Shown here piece after piece: positions 16,031 to 24,332 of a stretch of 64,000 bases of DNA (positions are counted from its first letter, which is position 1; each line of letters begins with the position of its first letter). The notes under the pieces are model-generated. The model had not been told where the DNA came from. It searched no databases and saw nothing but the letters and a program-made list of their open reading frames with translations. A program made the position numbers and the translations under genes. The stretch comes from an uncultured Clostridia bacterium (GTDB lineage Bacteria > Bacillota > Clostridia > Oscillospirales > Ruminococcaceae): positions 1 to 64,000 of the forward strand of contig CANQWD010000004.1 of the NCBI GenBank assembly GCA_947627465.1. The letters are read 5' to 3'.

Positions 16031-18712
16031 TTGAACTCTTGTTTCGGAACGGCTTGCGGTAATATTTGGCGGCGGGTGCGCGGCTTTTGTTTTAAAAACA
16101 AGGCGTACATTCTGGCGGCTTTTTTGCCCGCCGTGCTGCTTTTCGGCTCTTATATGCTTTTCGGAGTTTACCCCGCGGGAGAAAATTCCGTGCTTGCGCT
16201 CGATCTGAACGCGCAGTACGTTTATTACTACGACTATATGTACGATGTGTTCGCGGGCAAGGAAAGCTTATTCTACTGTTGGAGCAGGACGTTTTCGGGT
16301 GAGTTTTTCGGGATTTTCGCGTACTATCTCGCAAGCCCGTTCAATTTCATAGTATGGCTGTTTCCCCGCGCGAATATTACCGAGGGGCTGTTGGCTATGC
16401 TGATTTGCAAAGCGGCGGCGGGCGGATTTATCTGCGCGGTCTTTTTGAAAAAGCACCGCGGATTTTCCGATTTGACAACGACGCTGTTTTCGCTGATGTA
16501 TGCGCTTTCGGGATATTTCGCGGCGCATTCGATAAACCCGATGTGGCTTGACGGAATGATGTTTCTGCCGCTGGTGATAATGGGCGTGGAATATGTCTGC
16601 GACAAAAAGCGCTTTTTGTTGTATGTCATATCTTTGTTGTATGTTTTTGTATCCAATTATTACATCGGATATATGGTCGGGATATTTTCGGCGCTGTATT
16701 TCGCGTATCATATCGCTTCGGGCAGAATAAAGGACGGCGGCGCGGGGTCTGTCGGAAAGTCCGTCCTGATCTACGGAATATCTTCCGCTGCGGCGATCTG
16801 CATGAGCTGTTGGGTGATCGTCCCCGCCTATAAATCTCTGCAAATGGGCAAGCTGGAATTCGGCGACGACGATTTTTCACTTGCCGAGAACTTCAACATC
16901 AGCGACATTTTGATAAAGCTGTTCCCGGGCACATTCGACACGATACGTCCCGAGGGATTTCCCATGCTCTACTGCGGAACGCTCACGCTTATTTTCGCGG
17001 TGATCTACTTCACAATGCGGAAAATACCTCTGCGGCAGAGAGCGTCGGGCGGCGCGCTGCTCGGCGTTATGCTGCTCTCAATGTATATAAAGCCCGTGGA
17101 TATGCTGTGGCACGGCGGCGCCGTACCGATTTGGATGCCGTACCGCTACGCGTTTATCGTGGCTTTTTTGCTTGTGATGTTCGGCGCGGAGGCGTTCGAG
17201 AATATCCGAAACGTCAAGCGCAAAAGCATTGGCGCGGTATTCGCGGCGCTGTTGGGCGTTTTGCTTATCGCCGATCATTACGGGGGCAGTGAAAATTTCG
17301 ACACAACGCTTATCATAGTTATCCCGCTTATCGTGCTCGGCCTTATCGCGGGCGCGGCGGCGTTCTATAAAAAATATCACGCTCACCGCGCCATGAAAGT
17401 TACTTTGCTTGTCCTTGTCTGCGTTGAACTTGCGACAAATAATCTGATAACGTTCAACAGAATGGACGACGATATCGTGTACTCCGCGCGCGAGAATTAT
17501 CTCGGCGATATACCCGGAACGCGCGGCGTTGTAAACGAGGTGAAAACGCAGGACGGCGGCTTTTACAGAATGGAGAAAACATATCACCGCTGCGTGAACG
17601 ACCCAATGGCGGCGGGAATGTACGGTCTGTCGCACAGCACGAGCACGTTCAACGCGAAAGCGATCTCGCTCGCGAAAACACTGGGTTTTGGCGCACGGGA
17701 GCATTATTCGCGCTATGACGGCGCTACGCCGCTCACCGACGACATTTTGGGTGTAAAATACGTTCTGTCGGAAAGCGCTTTGCTGTCGCAATATAAGAAG
17801 ATCGTCAACGCGCCGAACAGCCGCGGCGTCAACGCTTACAGAAACGACGACGCGTTCGGGTGGGCTTATCTCGCGGAAAAAGACGTTATCGGCGGCAAAC
17901 TTGAGGACAAGTCTCCGTTCAGGGCGCAGGAGCGGCTTGCCGCGCAGCTTTCGGGAGAGCCTCAAAGAATGTTCCTCGGCGTTACGGATTACACGACCGA
18001 TTGCGTAAACGTAAACGCGGGTTCGACGACGGACGGTCATCTTTCTTACAAAAAGCGACAAACGGACGACGACGGTTTTGTTGTTTACAAAATCAACGCG
18101 CCGCGTCAAGGGCGGTTCTATATGTATCTCCCTACGCTTTACGAGCGCGAGTGCAGGCTTTATGTAAACGGCGAGTTTATAAAATTCTATTTTGAGAACG
18201 AGAACCACTCAATAGCATATCTCGGTGAATTTGTAAAGGGCGAGACCTTTGAAGTAAAATTGGAGCTGTTGGACAACGAGGTTTATTACGAGCAGCCCGA
18301 GTTCCGCGTGTTGGACGATGAAGCGCTGGAACGTTTTGATGAGAAAATACTCTCGATGAACGCGAAAACCGAGGTAACGCGCACCGATAAAGCAAAGCTT
18401 TCTATCTCGGTGAACGCGGAAAAGGATTGCGCGCTGTTTACATCCATCCCGTTTGAGGAGGGCTGGACGGCAACGCTTGACGGCACGGAAATGCCGATTT
18501 TGAAGTGCGCGAACGATACGTTTATGTGTTTTGAAGTACCCGAGGGCGAGCACAATATAGAACTGTCCTTTAAGCCCGCGGGAATGAAGCTCGGCGTTAC
18601 GGTTTCGGTTTGCGGCGCGGCTTTGTTTGCGGCGATGATCGTGACGAGCGTTCTTTTGCGTAAGAAGCGGTCGAAAAGACCCGCGGAAAATACGAGGACT
18701 TCGGAAAAATGA
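16031..18712 (+). CDS. YfhO family membrane protein (893 aa)
   Basis: Large polytopic protein of the YfhO family, which is related to GT-C glycosyltransferase folds and in Bacillus takes part in teichoic or lipoteichoic acid glycosylation. About 12 membrane helices occupy residues 20-470, with DLNAQYVYYYDYMYDVF near 60 and SPFNFIVWLFPR near 105. A large extracytoplasmic region follows (about 480-850) and a last helix near 860. The start is a TTG preceded by GAGAGGG. Its stop overlaps the next gene's start (ATGA). The family assignment is firm; the sugar and acceptor are unknown. Confidence 0.85.
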   Translation: MNSCFGTACGNIWRRVRGFCFKNKAYILAAFLPAVLLFGSYMLFGVYPAGENSVLALDLNAQYVYYYDYMYDVFAGKESLFYCWSRTFSGEFFGIFAYYLASPFNFIVWLFPRANITEGLLAMLICKAAAGGFICAVFLKKHRGFSDLTTTLFSLMYALSGYFAAHSINPMWLDGMMFLPLVIMGVEYVCDKKRFLLYVISLLYVFVSNYYIGYMVGIFSALYFAYHIASGRIKDGGAGSVGKSVLIYGISSAAAICMSCWVIVPAYKSLQMGKLEFGDDDFSLAENFNISDILIKLFPGTFDTIRPEGFPMLYCGTLTLIFAVIYFTMRKIPLRQRASGGALLGVMLLSMYIKPVDMLWHGGAVPIWMPYRYAFIVAFLLVMFGAEAFENIRNVKRKSIGAVFAALLGVLLIADHYGGSENFDTTLIIVIPLIVLGLIAGAAAFYKKYHAHRAMKVTLLVLVCVELATNNLITFNRMDDDIVYSARENYLGDIPGTRGVVNEVKTQDGGFYRMEKTYHRCVNDPMAAGMYGLSHSTSTFNAKAISLAKTLGFGAREHYSRYDGATPLTDDILGVKYVLSESALLSQYKKIVNAPNSRGVNAYRNDDAFGWAYLAEKDVIGGKLEDKSPFRAQERLAAQLSGEPQRMFLGVTDYTTDCVNVNAGSTTDGHLSYKKRQTDDDGFVVYKINAPRQGRFYMYLPTLYERECRLYVNGEFIKFYFENENHSIAYLGEFVKGETFEVKLELLDNEVYYEQPEFRVLDDEALERFDEKILSMNAKTEVTRTDKAKLSISVNAEKDCALFTSIPFEEGWTATLDGTEMPILKCANDTFMCFEVPEGEHNIELSFKPAGMKLGVTVSVCGAALFAAMIVTSVLLRKKRSKRPAENTRTSEK

Positions 18713-19635
18713 CTTTACAGCAAATAAAATACGCGCTTGCCGTCGCGAAAAAGGGTTCGATGAACAAGGCGGCGGAGGAGCTTTTCATAACGCAGTCCAC
18801 ACTTTCAAGTGCGATTAAAGAGCTTGAAAACGAGGTTGGTATAAGCATTTTTCTGCGGACGGGCAAGGGCGTTACGGTAACGCCCGACGGCACGGAATTT
18901 TTAGCATGCGCGGGCAGAGTTTACGAGCAGTACGAACTCTTGCGTGAGAAGTACGCGAAAAGCGGTAGTGTTAAACGGAAATTCGGCGTTTCTACGCAGC
19001 ATTATTCGTTTGCGGTGAAAGCGTTCGTGGAAACGGTAAAGCGCTTTGACACATTGAAGTTCGACTTTGCTATCCGCGAAACGAAAACCCTTGAGGTCAT
19101 AAGCGACGTGGGCAGTATGAAAAGCGAGGTCGGGATACTTTTCAAAAGCGCGTTCAACGGCAAGGTGATCGATAAAATGCTGGCTGAAAACGCTCTTGAT
19201 TTTCACGAACTGATAAATTGCCGTGCGTATGTCTATCTTTGGAAAAATCATCCGTTGGCGAACGAGCCGTCAATTTCTTTGGAGCAGCTAAAGCCTTATC
19301 CGTGCTTGTGCTTTGAGCAGGGCGACGGAGCGGCTTCTTATTTCGCGGAGGAAATTTTAAGCGATATCGAATATCCGCGCATGATACGCAGTCTCGACAG
19401 AGCCACGCAGTTAAATCTAATGGTTGGCTTGAACGGCTACACGCTCTGTTCGGGGATAATTTGCGAGGAACTTAACGGCGGAGAATATAAGGCGGTGCCG
19501 TTCCGCGAGGAGGGTGAAAATCTCAATTCCAATATGCGGATCGGCTACATCTGCAAGCATTCTAACAGACTTTCGGAATTCGCGGAAGTTTATATAGAAG
19601 AAGTTAAAAAATATTTGAAAAATTGTGAGGTGTAG
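18709..19635 (+). CDS. LysR-type transcriptional regulator (308 aa)
   Basis: Residues 1-60 form the LysR winged helix-turn-helix (MTLQQIKYALAVAKKGSMNK, AAEELFITQSTLSSAIKELE), followed by a periplasmic-binding-like effector domain to residue 300. Length is normal. It overlaps the YfhO gene by 4 bp and is followed 3 bp later by a sugar-phosphate kinase gene, so it may respond to a sugar phosphate; this is inferred from position. Unlike most LysR genes it is not divergent from its neighbour. Confidence 0.93.
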   Translation: MTLQQIKYALAVAKKGSMNKAAEELFITQSTLSSAIKELENEVGISIFLRTGKGVTVTPDGTEFLACAGRVYEQYELLREKYAKSGSVKRKFGVSTQHYSFAVKAFVETVKRFDTLKFDFAIRETKTLEVISDVGSMKSEVGILFKSAFNGKVIDKMLAENALDFHELINCRAYVYLWKNHPLANEPSISLEQLKPYPCLCFEQGDGAASYFAEEILSDIEYPRMIRSLDRATQLNLMVGLNGYTLCSGIICEELNGGEYKAVPFREEGENLNSNMRIGYICKHSNRLSEFAEVYIEEVKKYLKNCEV

Positions 19636-19638
19636 AAA

Positions 19639-20586
19639 ATGGTTTATACAGTAACCTTAAATCCCGCGCTTGACCACGCGGTGTATGTCAGTCACTTGGA
19701 AACGGGTGCGGTGAACAGAATGAACCGCGAGATGTTCGAGGTTGGCGGCAAGGGCGTGAACGTTTCTATCGTCTTGAACGAACTTTCGGTGAAGTCGAAA
19801 GCTCTCGGGTTTATCGCGGGCTTTACGGGAGACGAGATAGAACGCAGACTTTCGGAAAAAGGAATAGCATCGGATTTCGTTAAGCTGAAAGACGGAATTT
19901 CGCGCGTAAACATCAAGTTTAAGAATTTTACGGAAAACGGCGTTACGGAGACGGAGATAAATTCGGACGGTCCGGACATTTCGGACGAGGCTTTGGCGGA
20001 GCTTTTCGTGAAGCTCTCCGCCATTGAGGACGGAGATATTTTAGTGCTTGCGGGGAGCGTTCCTCATACTCTGCCGAAAAACATTTACGAGCAAATTCTG
20101 GAATACGTTTCGGGCAAGAATATCAAGGTCGCCGTTGACGCGTGCGGCGAGTTTTTGACGGCTACCCTTAAATGGCGTCCGTTTATCATAAAGCCCAATT
20201 TCGACGAGCTTGGGGAGATCTTCGGCGAACGTCCGAACTCCGTTACGGAAGCTATGGGTTACGCGAAAACTTTGCAAGAAATGGGCGCGAAAAACGTGCT
20301 TGTTTCAATGGCGGGCGACGGCGCGTTCTTGTTGAACGAACAGGGTAAGACGTTTTTCTGCGGCGGGTGCAAGGGCAAGGTGAAAAACTCCGTCGGCGTG
20401 GGCGACAGTATGCTCGCGGGGTTTCTTTCGGGTATTCTGGACGGCGACACCGACGAGGAATACGCGCTTATGCTCGGCACGGCGGCGGGCGGCGCTACGG
20501 CGTTTTCGGACGGCTTGGCGAAAAAGGCGTCGATTCTCGACCTTATGAAAGTACTCCTTAAAGAACACGGTGAAAAAACGCAATGA
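19639..20586 (+). CDS. 1-phosphofructokinase family sugar kinase (315 aa)
   Basis: PfkB-family kinase, probably converting fructose-1-phosphate to fructose-1,6-bisphosphate. It starts MVYTVTLNPALDHAVYV, typical of FruK and tagatose-6-phosphate kinase, has VGGKGVNVS near residue 36 and the catalytic signature GVGDSMLAGF near 253-262 with the base aspartate present. Length matches the family. No fructose PTS gene is nearby, so tagatose-6-phosphate kinase remains possible. It lies 3 bp after the LysR gene. Confidence 0.88.
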   Translation: MVYTVTLNPALDHAVYVSHLETGAVNRMNREMFEVGGKGVNVSIVLNELSVKSKALGFIAGFTGDEIERRLSEKGIASDFVKLKDGISRVNIKFKNFTENGVTETEINSDGPDISDEALAELFVKLSAIEDGDILVLAGSVPHTLPKNIYEQILEYVSGKNIKVAVDACGEFLTATLKWRPFIIKPNFDELGEIFGERPNSVTEAMGYAKTLQEMGAKNVLVSMAGDGAFLLNEQGKTFFCGGCKGKVKNSVGVGDSMLAGFLSGILDGDTDEEYALMLGTAAGGATAFSDGLAKKASILDLMKVLLKEHGEKTQ

Positions 20587-20706
20587 CAACGGAAAGCGCC
20601 GCGCATTTTATCGCGGAGTCTGCGGTTTTCGGGCTGCTTTTCACGCGGTGATTTTGCGCTGTTGGCGGCTTTTACGGCGGCTGTTTTCTTGTTGGCGAGG
20701 TGAATA

Positions 20707-21438
20707 ATGGCTATTTGGTTGACGGGCGATACGCACGGCGGAATTGATATGGGAAAACTTTCGAGAAAATCCCGAAAGCGTAATAATTTTGAGATAAACG
20801 AGGGCGATTTTCTGATTATTTTGGGAGATTTCGGGTTTCCGTTTTTCGATAAGGAGACAGAGCAAAAAGGCGGCGAATATCACTATTGGATGAAGTGGTT
20901 CAGAGAACGTCGTTACACGGTGCTTTGGCTCGACGGCAATCACGAAAACTTTAACTTTTGGGAACGCCAACCCATAATTGAGAAATTCGGCGGCAAGGTG
21001 CAAATTCACCCGGAAGCGGAGAACGTGTTTCACTTAATGCGCGGCGAGTTTTATGATATTGAGGACAAAAGCTTCTTTGTGTTCGGCGGCGCGGCTTCGC
21101 AAGACAAGGCTTATCGCGAGCCAAACGTCTCTTGGTGGGAGTAGGAGCTTGCCACGGACGAGGAAAAGCAAAATGCTTTATCCAATCTGGCTGAGCGCGA
21201 TTATAAAGCGGACTTCGTGCTTACGCACACGCCGCCGCTCTCGATTGCCCAAGAGATACGCGGGGCGTGCGTTCATGATAAGACCGCGGAGTTTCTCGAT
21301 GAGATAATGGCGAAAACAGAGTATGCGCTTTGGCTTTGCGGACACGTTCACGAGGACTTTGCGATAAAAAGTGCGCGGCTTCGCGTGATGTATCAAAATG
21401 TTAAGCGAATTGAGGATATTATAAGCGAATTTTACTAA
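20707..21438 (+). pseudogene. Metallophosphoesterase with an in-frame TAG
   Basis: The frame begins MAIWLTGDTHGGIDMGKLS, holds the metal-binding GDFGFP and DGNHENF motifs, and continues after a TAG stop (21142-21144) in the same frame through FVLTHTPP and LCGHVHED to a TAA at 21438, giving 243 codons. The TAG stands in SWW-E-stop-ELAT, where a glutamine (CAG) is the simplest ancestor. All motifs on both sides are kept, so the mutation is recent, a sequencing error, or read through. GCGAGGTG precedes the ATG. Confidence 0.8.
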
Positions 21439-21443
21439 AGTAC

Positions 21444-21472
21444 TTGTAATTTTCGGGAAAATATGGTATAAT
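21444..21472 (+). promoter_or_regulatory. Sigma-A promoter for the Uma2 gene
   Basis: TTGTAA (21444-21449), 17 bp, TATAAT (21467-21472), 40 bp before the start at 21512. Confidence 0.7.
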
Positions 21473-21511
21473 ATAAAATAAGGCTATGCAGAGCACAAGG
21501 AGTTGGAATTT

Positions 21512-22087
21512 ATGGAACAGCCCGTTGAAAAGCACTACTCTTACGCCGATCTCCTCTCTTGGGGAGAAGATGTCCGCGCGGAAATAATTTACGGAGATTT
21601 GTATATGATGTCTGCACCATCAAGTGTGCATCAAACGGTGTCTATGGAGTTCTCACGGCAAATTGCCAATTTCTTGTCGGATAAGCCTTGTAGGGTCTTT
21701 GCCGCACCTTTTGACGTGCGTTTGTTCGAGCGCGAGGACGATACTTCCAATAGGGTGGACACGGTGGTGCAGCCCGATATTTCGGTTATCTGCGATAAAA
21801 ATAAACTTGATGAAAAAGGCTGCAAGGGCGCTCCCGATTTTATAATCGAGATACTTTCGCCCTCAAATGAAAGGCGCGATATTTTTATAAAGCTCAATTT
21901 ATACAACCGCGCAAAGGTTCGCGAATACTGGATAGCGGACCCCAAAAACGCTCTTGTGACCGTATACTTGCCCGACGAAACAGGACGGCTTGTAGTGTCG
22001 GAGGTGTACAATTATAAGAACAACGCTCCCGTAACCGTTCTGCCGGGGTGTGAGATCGACCTTTCCAAGGTGTTTATCGAGGAGTAG
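21512..22087 (+). CDS. Uma2 family (DUF820) endonuclease-like protein (191 aa)
   Basis: PD-(D/E)XK nuclease-fold protein of the Uma2 family, common in cyanobacteria and Firmicutes, of unclear biological role. Matching elements: YADLLSWGEDVRAEIIYGDLYMM-type start, QPDISVICDKNKLDE near residue 88, PDFIIEILSPSNERRD near 108 and KVREYWIADP near 136. The predicted catalytic Asp/Glu-x-Lys residues are in these segments. AAGGAG precedes the ATG; an earlier TTG directly abuts that site. Confidence 0.9.
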   Translation: MEQPVEKHYSYADLLSWGEDVRAEIIYGDLYMMSAPSSVHQTVSMEFSRQIANFLSDKPCRVFAAPFDVRLFEREDDTSNRVDTVVQPDISVICDKNKLDEKGCKGAPDFIIEILSPSNERRDIFIKLNLYNRAKVREYWIADPKNALVTVYLPDETGRLVVSEVYNYKNNAPVTVLPGCEIDLSKVFIEE

Positions 22088-22138
22088 CCCAAACGCGTGC
22101 TCTAAATAAAAGACAAAAAGACAAAATCAGAGGTATAT

Positions 22139-23251
22139 ATGATACAATACGACGAAACAAGACTTGCCATTGAGGGTATGAAGCCGCAGATAGAGGAACT
22201 TCGCGGAGCTTTGAACCTCGACGGCATTAAGATAAAGCTCGACGAGCTTGAGATGAAGACCACAGAGCCGAATTTCTGGGACGACCCCGAAAAATCACAG
22301 GCGGTCTTACAGCAAATGGGTCAGTACAAGAATACTATTCAGGGCTATGAAAAGCTCTGTCAAAACCGCGACGACGTTCTCACGATGATAGAGCTTGCCG
22401 AGGAAGAAAACGACGAGAGTATGGTGGACGAAGTCAAAGCTCTCGCCGAGAAAGTCAAAAAAGACTACGAGGAAATGAACCTCTCAACACTTATGACGGG
22501 AGAATATGACAGTTCCAACGCTATCGTTTCGTTCCATGCGGGCGCGGGCGGCACAGAGGCTCAGGACTGGGTGCAGATGCTGCTCAGAATGTACACCAAA
22601 TGGGCGGACAGCCACAGTTTCAAGACCGAAGTGCTTGATATTTTGGATGGCGATACTGCCGGAATAAAGAGCGCTTCTATCCGAATCGAGGGTTTCAACG
22701 CTTACGGCTTTTTGAAGTCCGAGCATGGAGTTCACCGTTTGGTGCGCATTTCTCCGTTCGACGCTTCGGGCAGACGGCAGACGAGTTTCGCTTCCGTTGA
22801 GGTAATGCCCGAGATCGAAAAGGACGTTTCCGTTGAAATTCGCCCCGAGGACATTGAGATGGAGGTTTACAGATCGTCGGGCGCGGGCGGTCAGCACATC
22901 AACAAGACCAGTTCGGCGGTGCGATTGATACACAAGCCCACGGGTATCGTTACGGCTTGTCAAACGCAGCGTTCGCAGCTGCAGAACCGCGATGTCGCGA
23001 TGAAAATGCTCGTGTCAAAGCTTGTGCAGATTAAGGAGCAAGAGCACCTCGATAAAATCTCCGACATCAAGGGCGAGCAGCTTAAGATCGAGTGGGGCAG
23101 TCAGATACGTTCTTATGTGTTTATGCCCTACACGCTCGTTAAGGATGTTCGCACGAAGTTCGAGAACGCGAACGTCAACGCCGTAATGGACGGCGATCTG
23201 GACGGGTTCATCAACTCTTATCTTAAGGCGAAAAGTTTGGGAGAAATATAG
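22139..23251 (+). CDS. prfB: Peptide chain release factor 2 (370 aa)
   Basis: Terminates translation at UGA and UAA. The GGQ peptidyl-hydrolysis motif occurs in SSGAGGQHINKTSSAVR (near residue 246), and the anticodon-like loop region follows GVHRLVRISPFD. The gene is one continuous frame: the programmed +1 frameshift found near codon 25 in most bacterial prfB genes is absent. A CTTTGA string is still present there (ELRGALNLD), but out of frame. Its stop TAG overlaps the GTG of the following broken gene. Confidence 0.95.
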   Translation: MIQYDETRLAIEGMKPQIEELRGALNLDGIKIKLDELEMKTTEPNFWDDPEKSQAVLQQMGQYKNTIQGYEKLCQNRDDVLTMIELAEEENDESMVDEVKALAEKVKKDYEEMNLSTLMTGEYDSSNAIVSFHAGAGGTEAQDWVQMLLRMYTKWADSHSFKTEVLDILDGDTAGIKSASIRIEGFNAYGFLKSEHGVHRLVRISPFDASGRRQTSFASVEVMPEIEKDVSVEIRPEDIEMEVYRSSGAGGQHINKTSSAVRLIHKPTGIVTACQTQRSQLQNRDVAMKMLVSKLVQIKEQEHLDKISDIKGEQLKIEWGSQIRSYVFMPYTLVKDVRTKFENANVNAVMDGDLDGFINSYLKAKSLGEI

Positions 23252-23743
23252 TGCTCGTTCACGTGACGAGAAACAGCGTTTGTATGGGCGACGATGCTTT
23301 TGACAACAGCCGCGATATCGAGTTTCACGACAATGCGGCGGCACGCGATGTTATTCGCGTTTTGAACGAAAATTCGTTTTTCCCCGCGTTTTGGGGAATG
23401 ATGTAATGTGGATCGTTTTAAGGCAACACCGCACAGAGATTGTCGTCCGATTGCGTCGCCTAATTTTTCGTCAGATTGCACAAAATCGACGAATAAGGCT
23501 GGCGCCTATGAGGAGATTTTGGGCAAAAATGACGGAAAATTTGCAAGCAAGTGGGCGGCAAAGCCCGTAGGGCGGTCTTTGTGCGGTGTTGCCTTAAACT
23601 CGCGCTGAGAGCTGATTTTGGAATATTACACGAAGTCGGGCGGCGAGGTTTTTAAAATTCCCGAACGCACGCGGCTTGATCAAATTTGCAATGAAAGCTT
23701 AACGCTTCATTGCGTTTATTATTCAAACTATCGAAAGGGGTGA
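23251..23743 (+). pseudogene. Broken small gene after prfB, interrupted by a repeat element
   Basis: A GTG overlapping the prfB stop (TAGTG, with GGGAG upstream) begins LVHVTRNSVCMGDDAFDNSR. After about 50 codons it stops at TAA, but the neighbouring frame continues as NDVMWIVL up to the family-1 element at 23422. Beyond the element a frame reads LEYYTKSGGEVFKIPERTRL to a TGA at 23741-23743. The pieces look like one small protein gene broken by an insertion plus a frameshift. I do not recognise the family. Confidence 0.5.
23422..23593. repeat. Family-1 element, copy 4
   Basis: Ends GGCAACACCGCACAGAG and CTTTGTGCGGTGTTGCC, flanked by TTAA (23418-23421, 23594-23597); 172 bp. It is nearly identical to the copy at 24136-24307, about 715 bp away, which indicates recent movement or duplication. 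Confidence 0.85.
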
Positions 23744-23747
23744 TCTT

Positions 23748-23855
23748 ATGAAACAATTTATAACGATCTTAGTAGGCACTATCGTGGGCGATCTTTTATG
23801 GGATAGGGTTATCAAGCCCAAAATTGACGAGAAAGACAAAAAGAATGATAAGTAA
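23748..23855 (+). CDS. Very small hydrophobic protein (35 aa)
   Basis: MKQFITILVGTIVGDLLWDR followed by a charged tail (VIKPKIDEKDKKNDK) after a strong GAAAGGGGTGATCTT site, and ended by a terminator 7 bp later. One N-terminal membrane helix is predicted. The site strength and terminator argue that it is real; no family is recognised. Confidence 0.6.
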   Translation: MKQFITILVGTIVGDLLWDRVIKPKIDEKDKKNDK

Positions 23856-23861
23856 GCGGTT

Positions 23862-23888
23862 TGCCCCGATTTTTCGGGGCAGATTTTT
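23862..23888 (+). terminator. Intrinsic terminator
   Basis: TGCCCCGA pairs with the complementary (T)CGGGGCA (23874-23881) and is followed by GATTTTTTG. Confidence 0.8.
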
Positions 23889-23903
23889 TGAGGAGATTTA
23901 AAA

Positions 23904-24066
23904 ATGGGAGAAGTCAAACCGGAGTACAAAATTCGTAAAAACACTTTCCAAAATGGGTTATTATGAGATGTGGAACAAGTATATTGACGATGAGTATTAT
24001 GCCTTTAAATCAGCCTTTATAAAAAAGTGGCGCGATGAAAACAATGTTGAAATTATAGATGATTAG
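23904..24066 (+). pseudogene. Short frame-disrupted gene
   Basis: After GGAGATTTAAAA an ATG at 23904 reads MGEVKPEYKIRKNTFQ and stops at 23966. The overlapping frame from 23953 reads MGYYEMWNKYIDDEYYAFKS to a TAG at 24064 but has no ribosome binding site. A one-base slip would join them into a single protein of about 53 residues. The alternative is a real 20-residue peptide or leader. Confidence 0.4.
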
Positions 24067-24084
24067 AGTTTTTTGGTTTTATAG

Positions 24085-24113
24085 CTCTCCGCCCCGCATA
24101 GCGGGGCGGAGAG
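24085..24113. repeat. REP-like GC-rich hairpin
   Basis: A perfect 13-bp stem (CTCTCCGCCCCGC with GCGGGGCGGAGAG, loop ATA). There is no U-run on either strand. It is similar in design to hairpins at 85-115 and 51890-51914. Confidence 0.6.
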
Positions 24114-24135
24114 TCAAAAAGAAAGAGGTTTTTAG

Positions 24136-24307
24136 GGCAGCACCGCACAGAGATTGTCGTCCGATTGCGTCGCCTAATTTTTCGTCAGATTGCACAAAAT
24201 CGACGAATAAGGCTGGCGCCTATGAGGAGATTTTGGGCAAAAATGACGGAAAATTTGCAAGCAAGCGGGCGGCAAAGCCCGTAGGGCGGTCTTTGTGCGG
24301 TGTTGCC
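24136..24307. repeat. Family-1 element, copy 5
   Basis: 172 bp, with ends GGCAGCACCGCACAGAG and CTTTGTGCGGTGTTGCC. Direct TTAG repeats flank it (24132-24135, 24308-24311); because TTAG is not palindromic, this is good evidence for a 4-bp target duplication. It ends 26 bp before the next start codon. Confidence 0.85.
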
Positions 24308-24332
24308 TTAGGTGATTTCCGAGGAGCACGAA

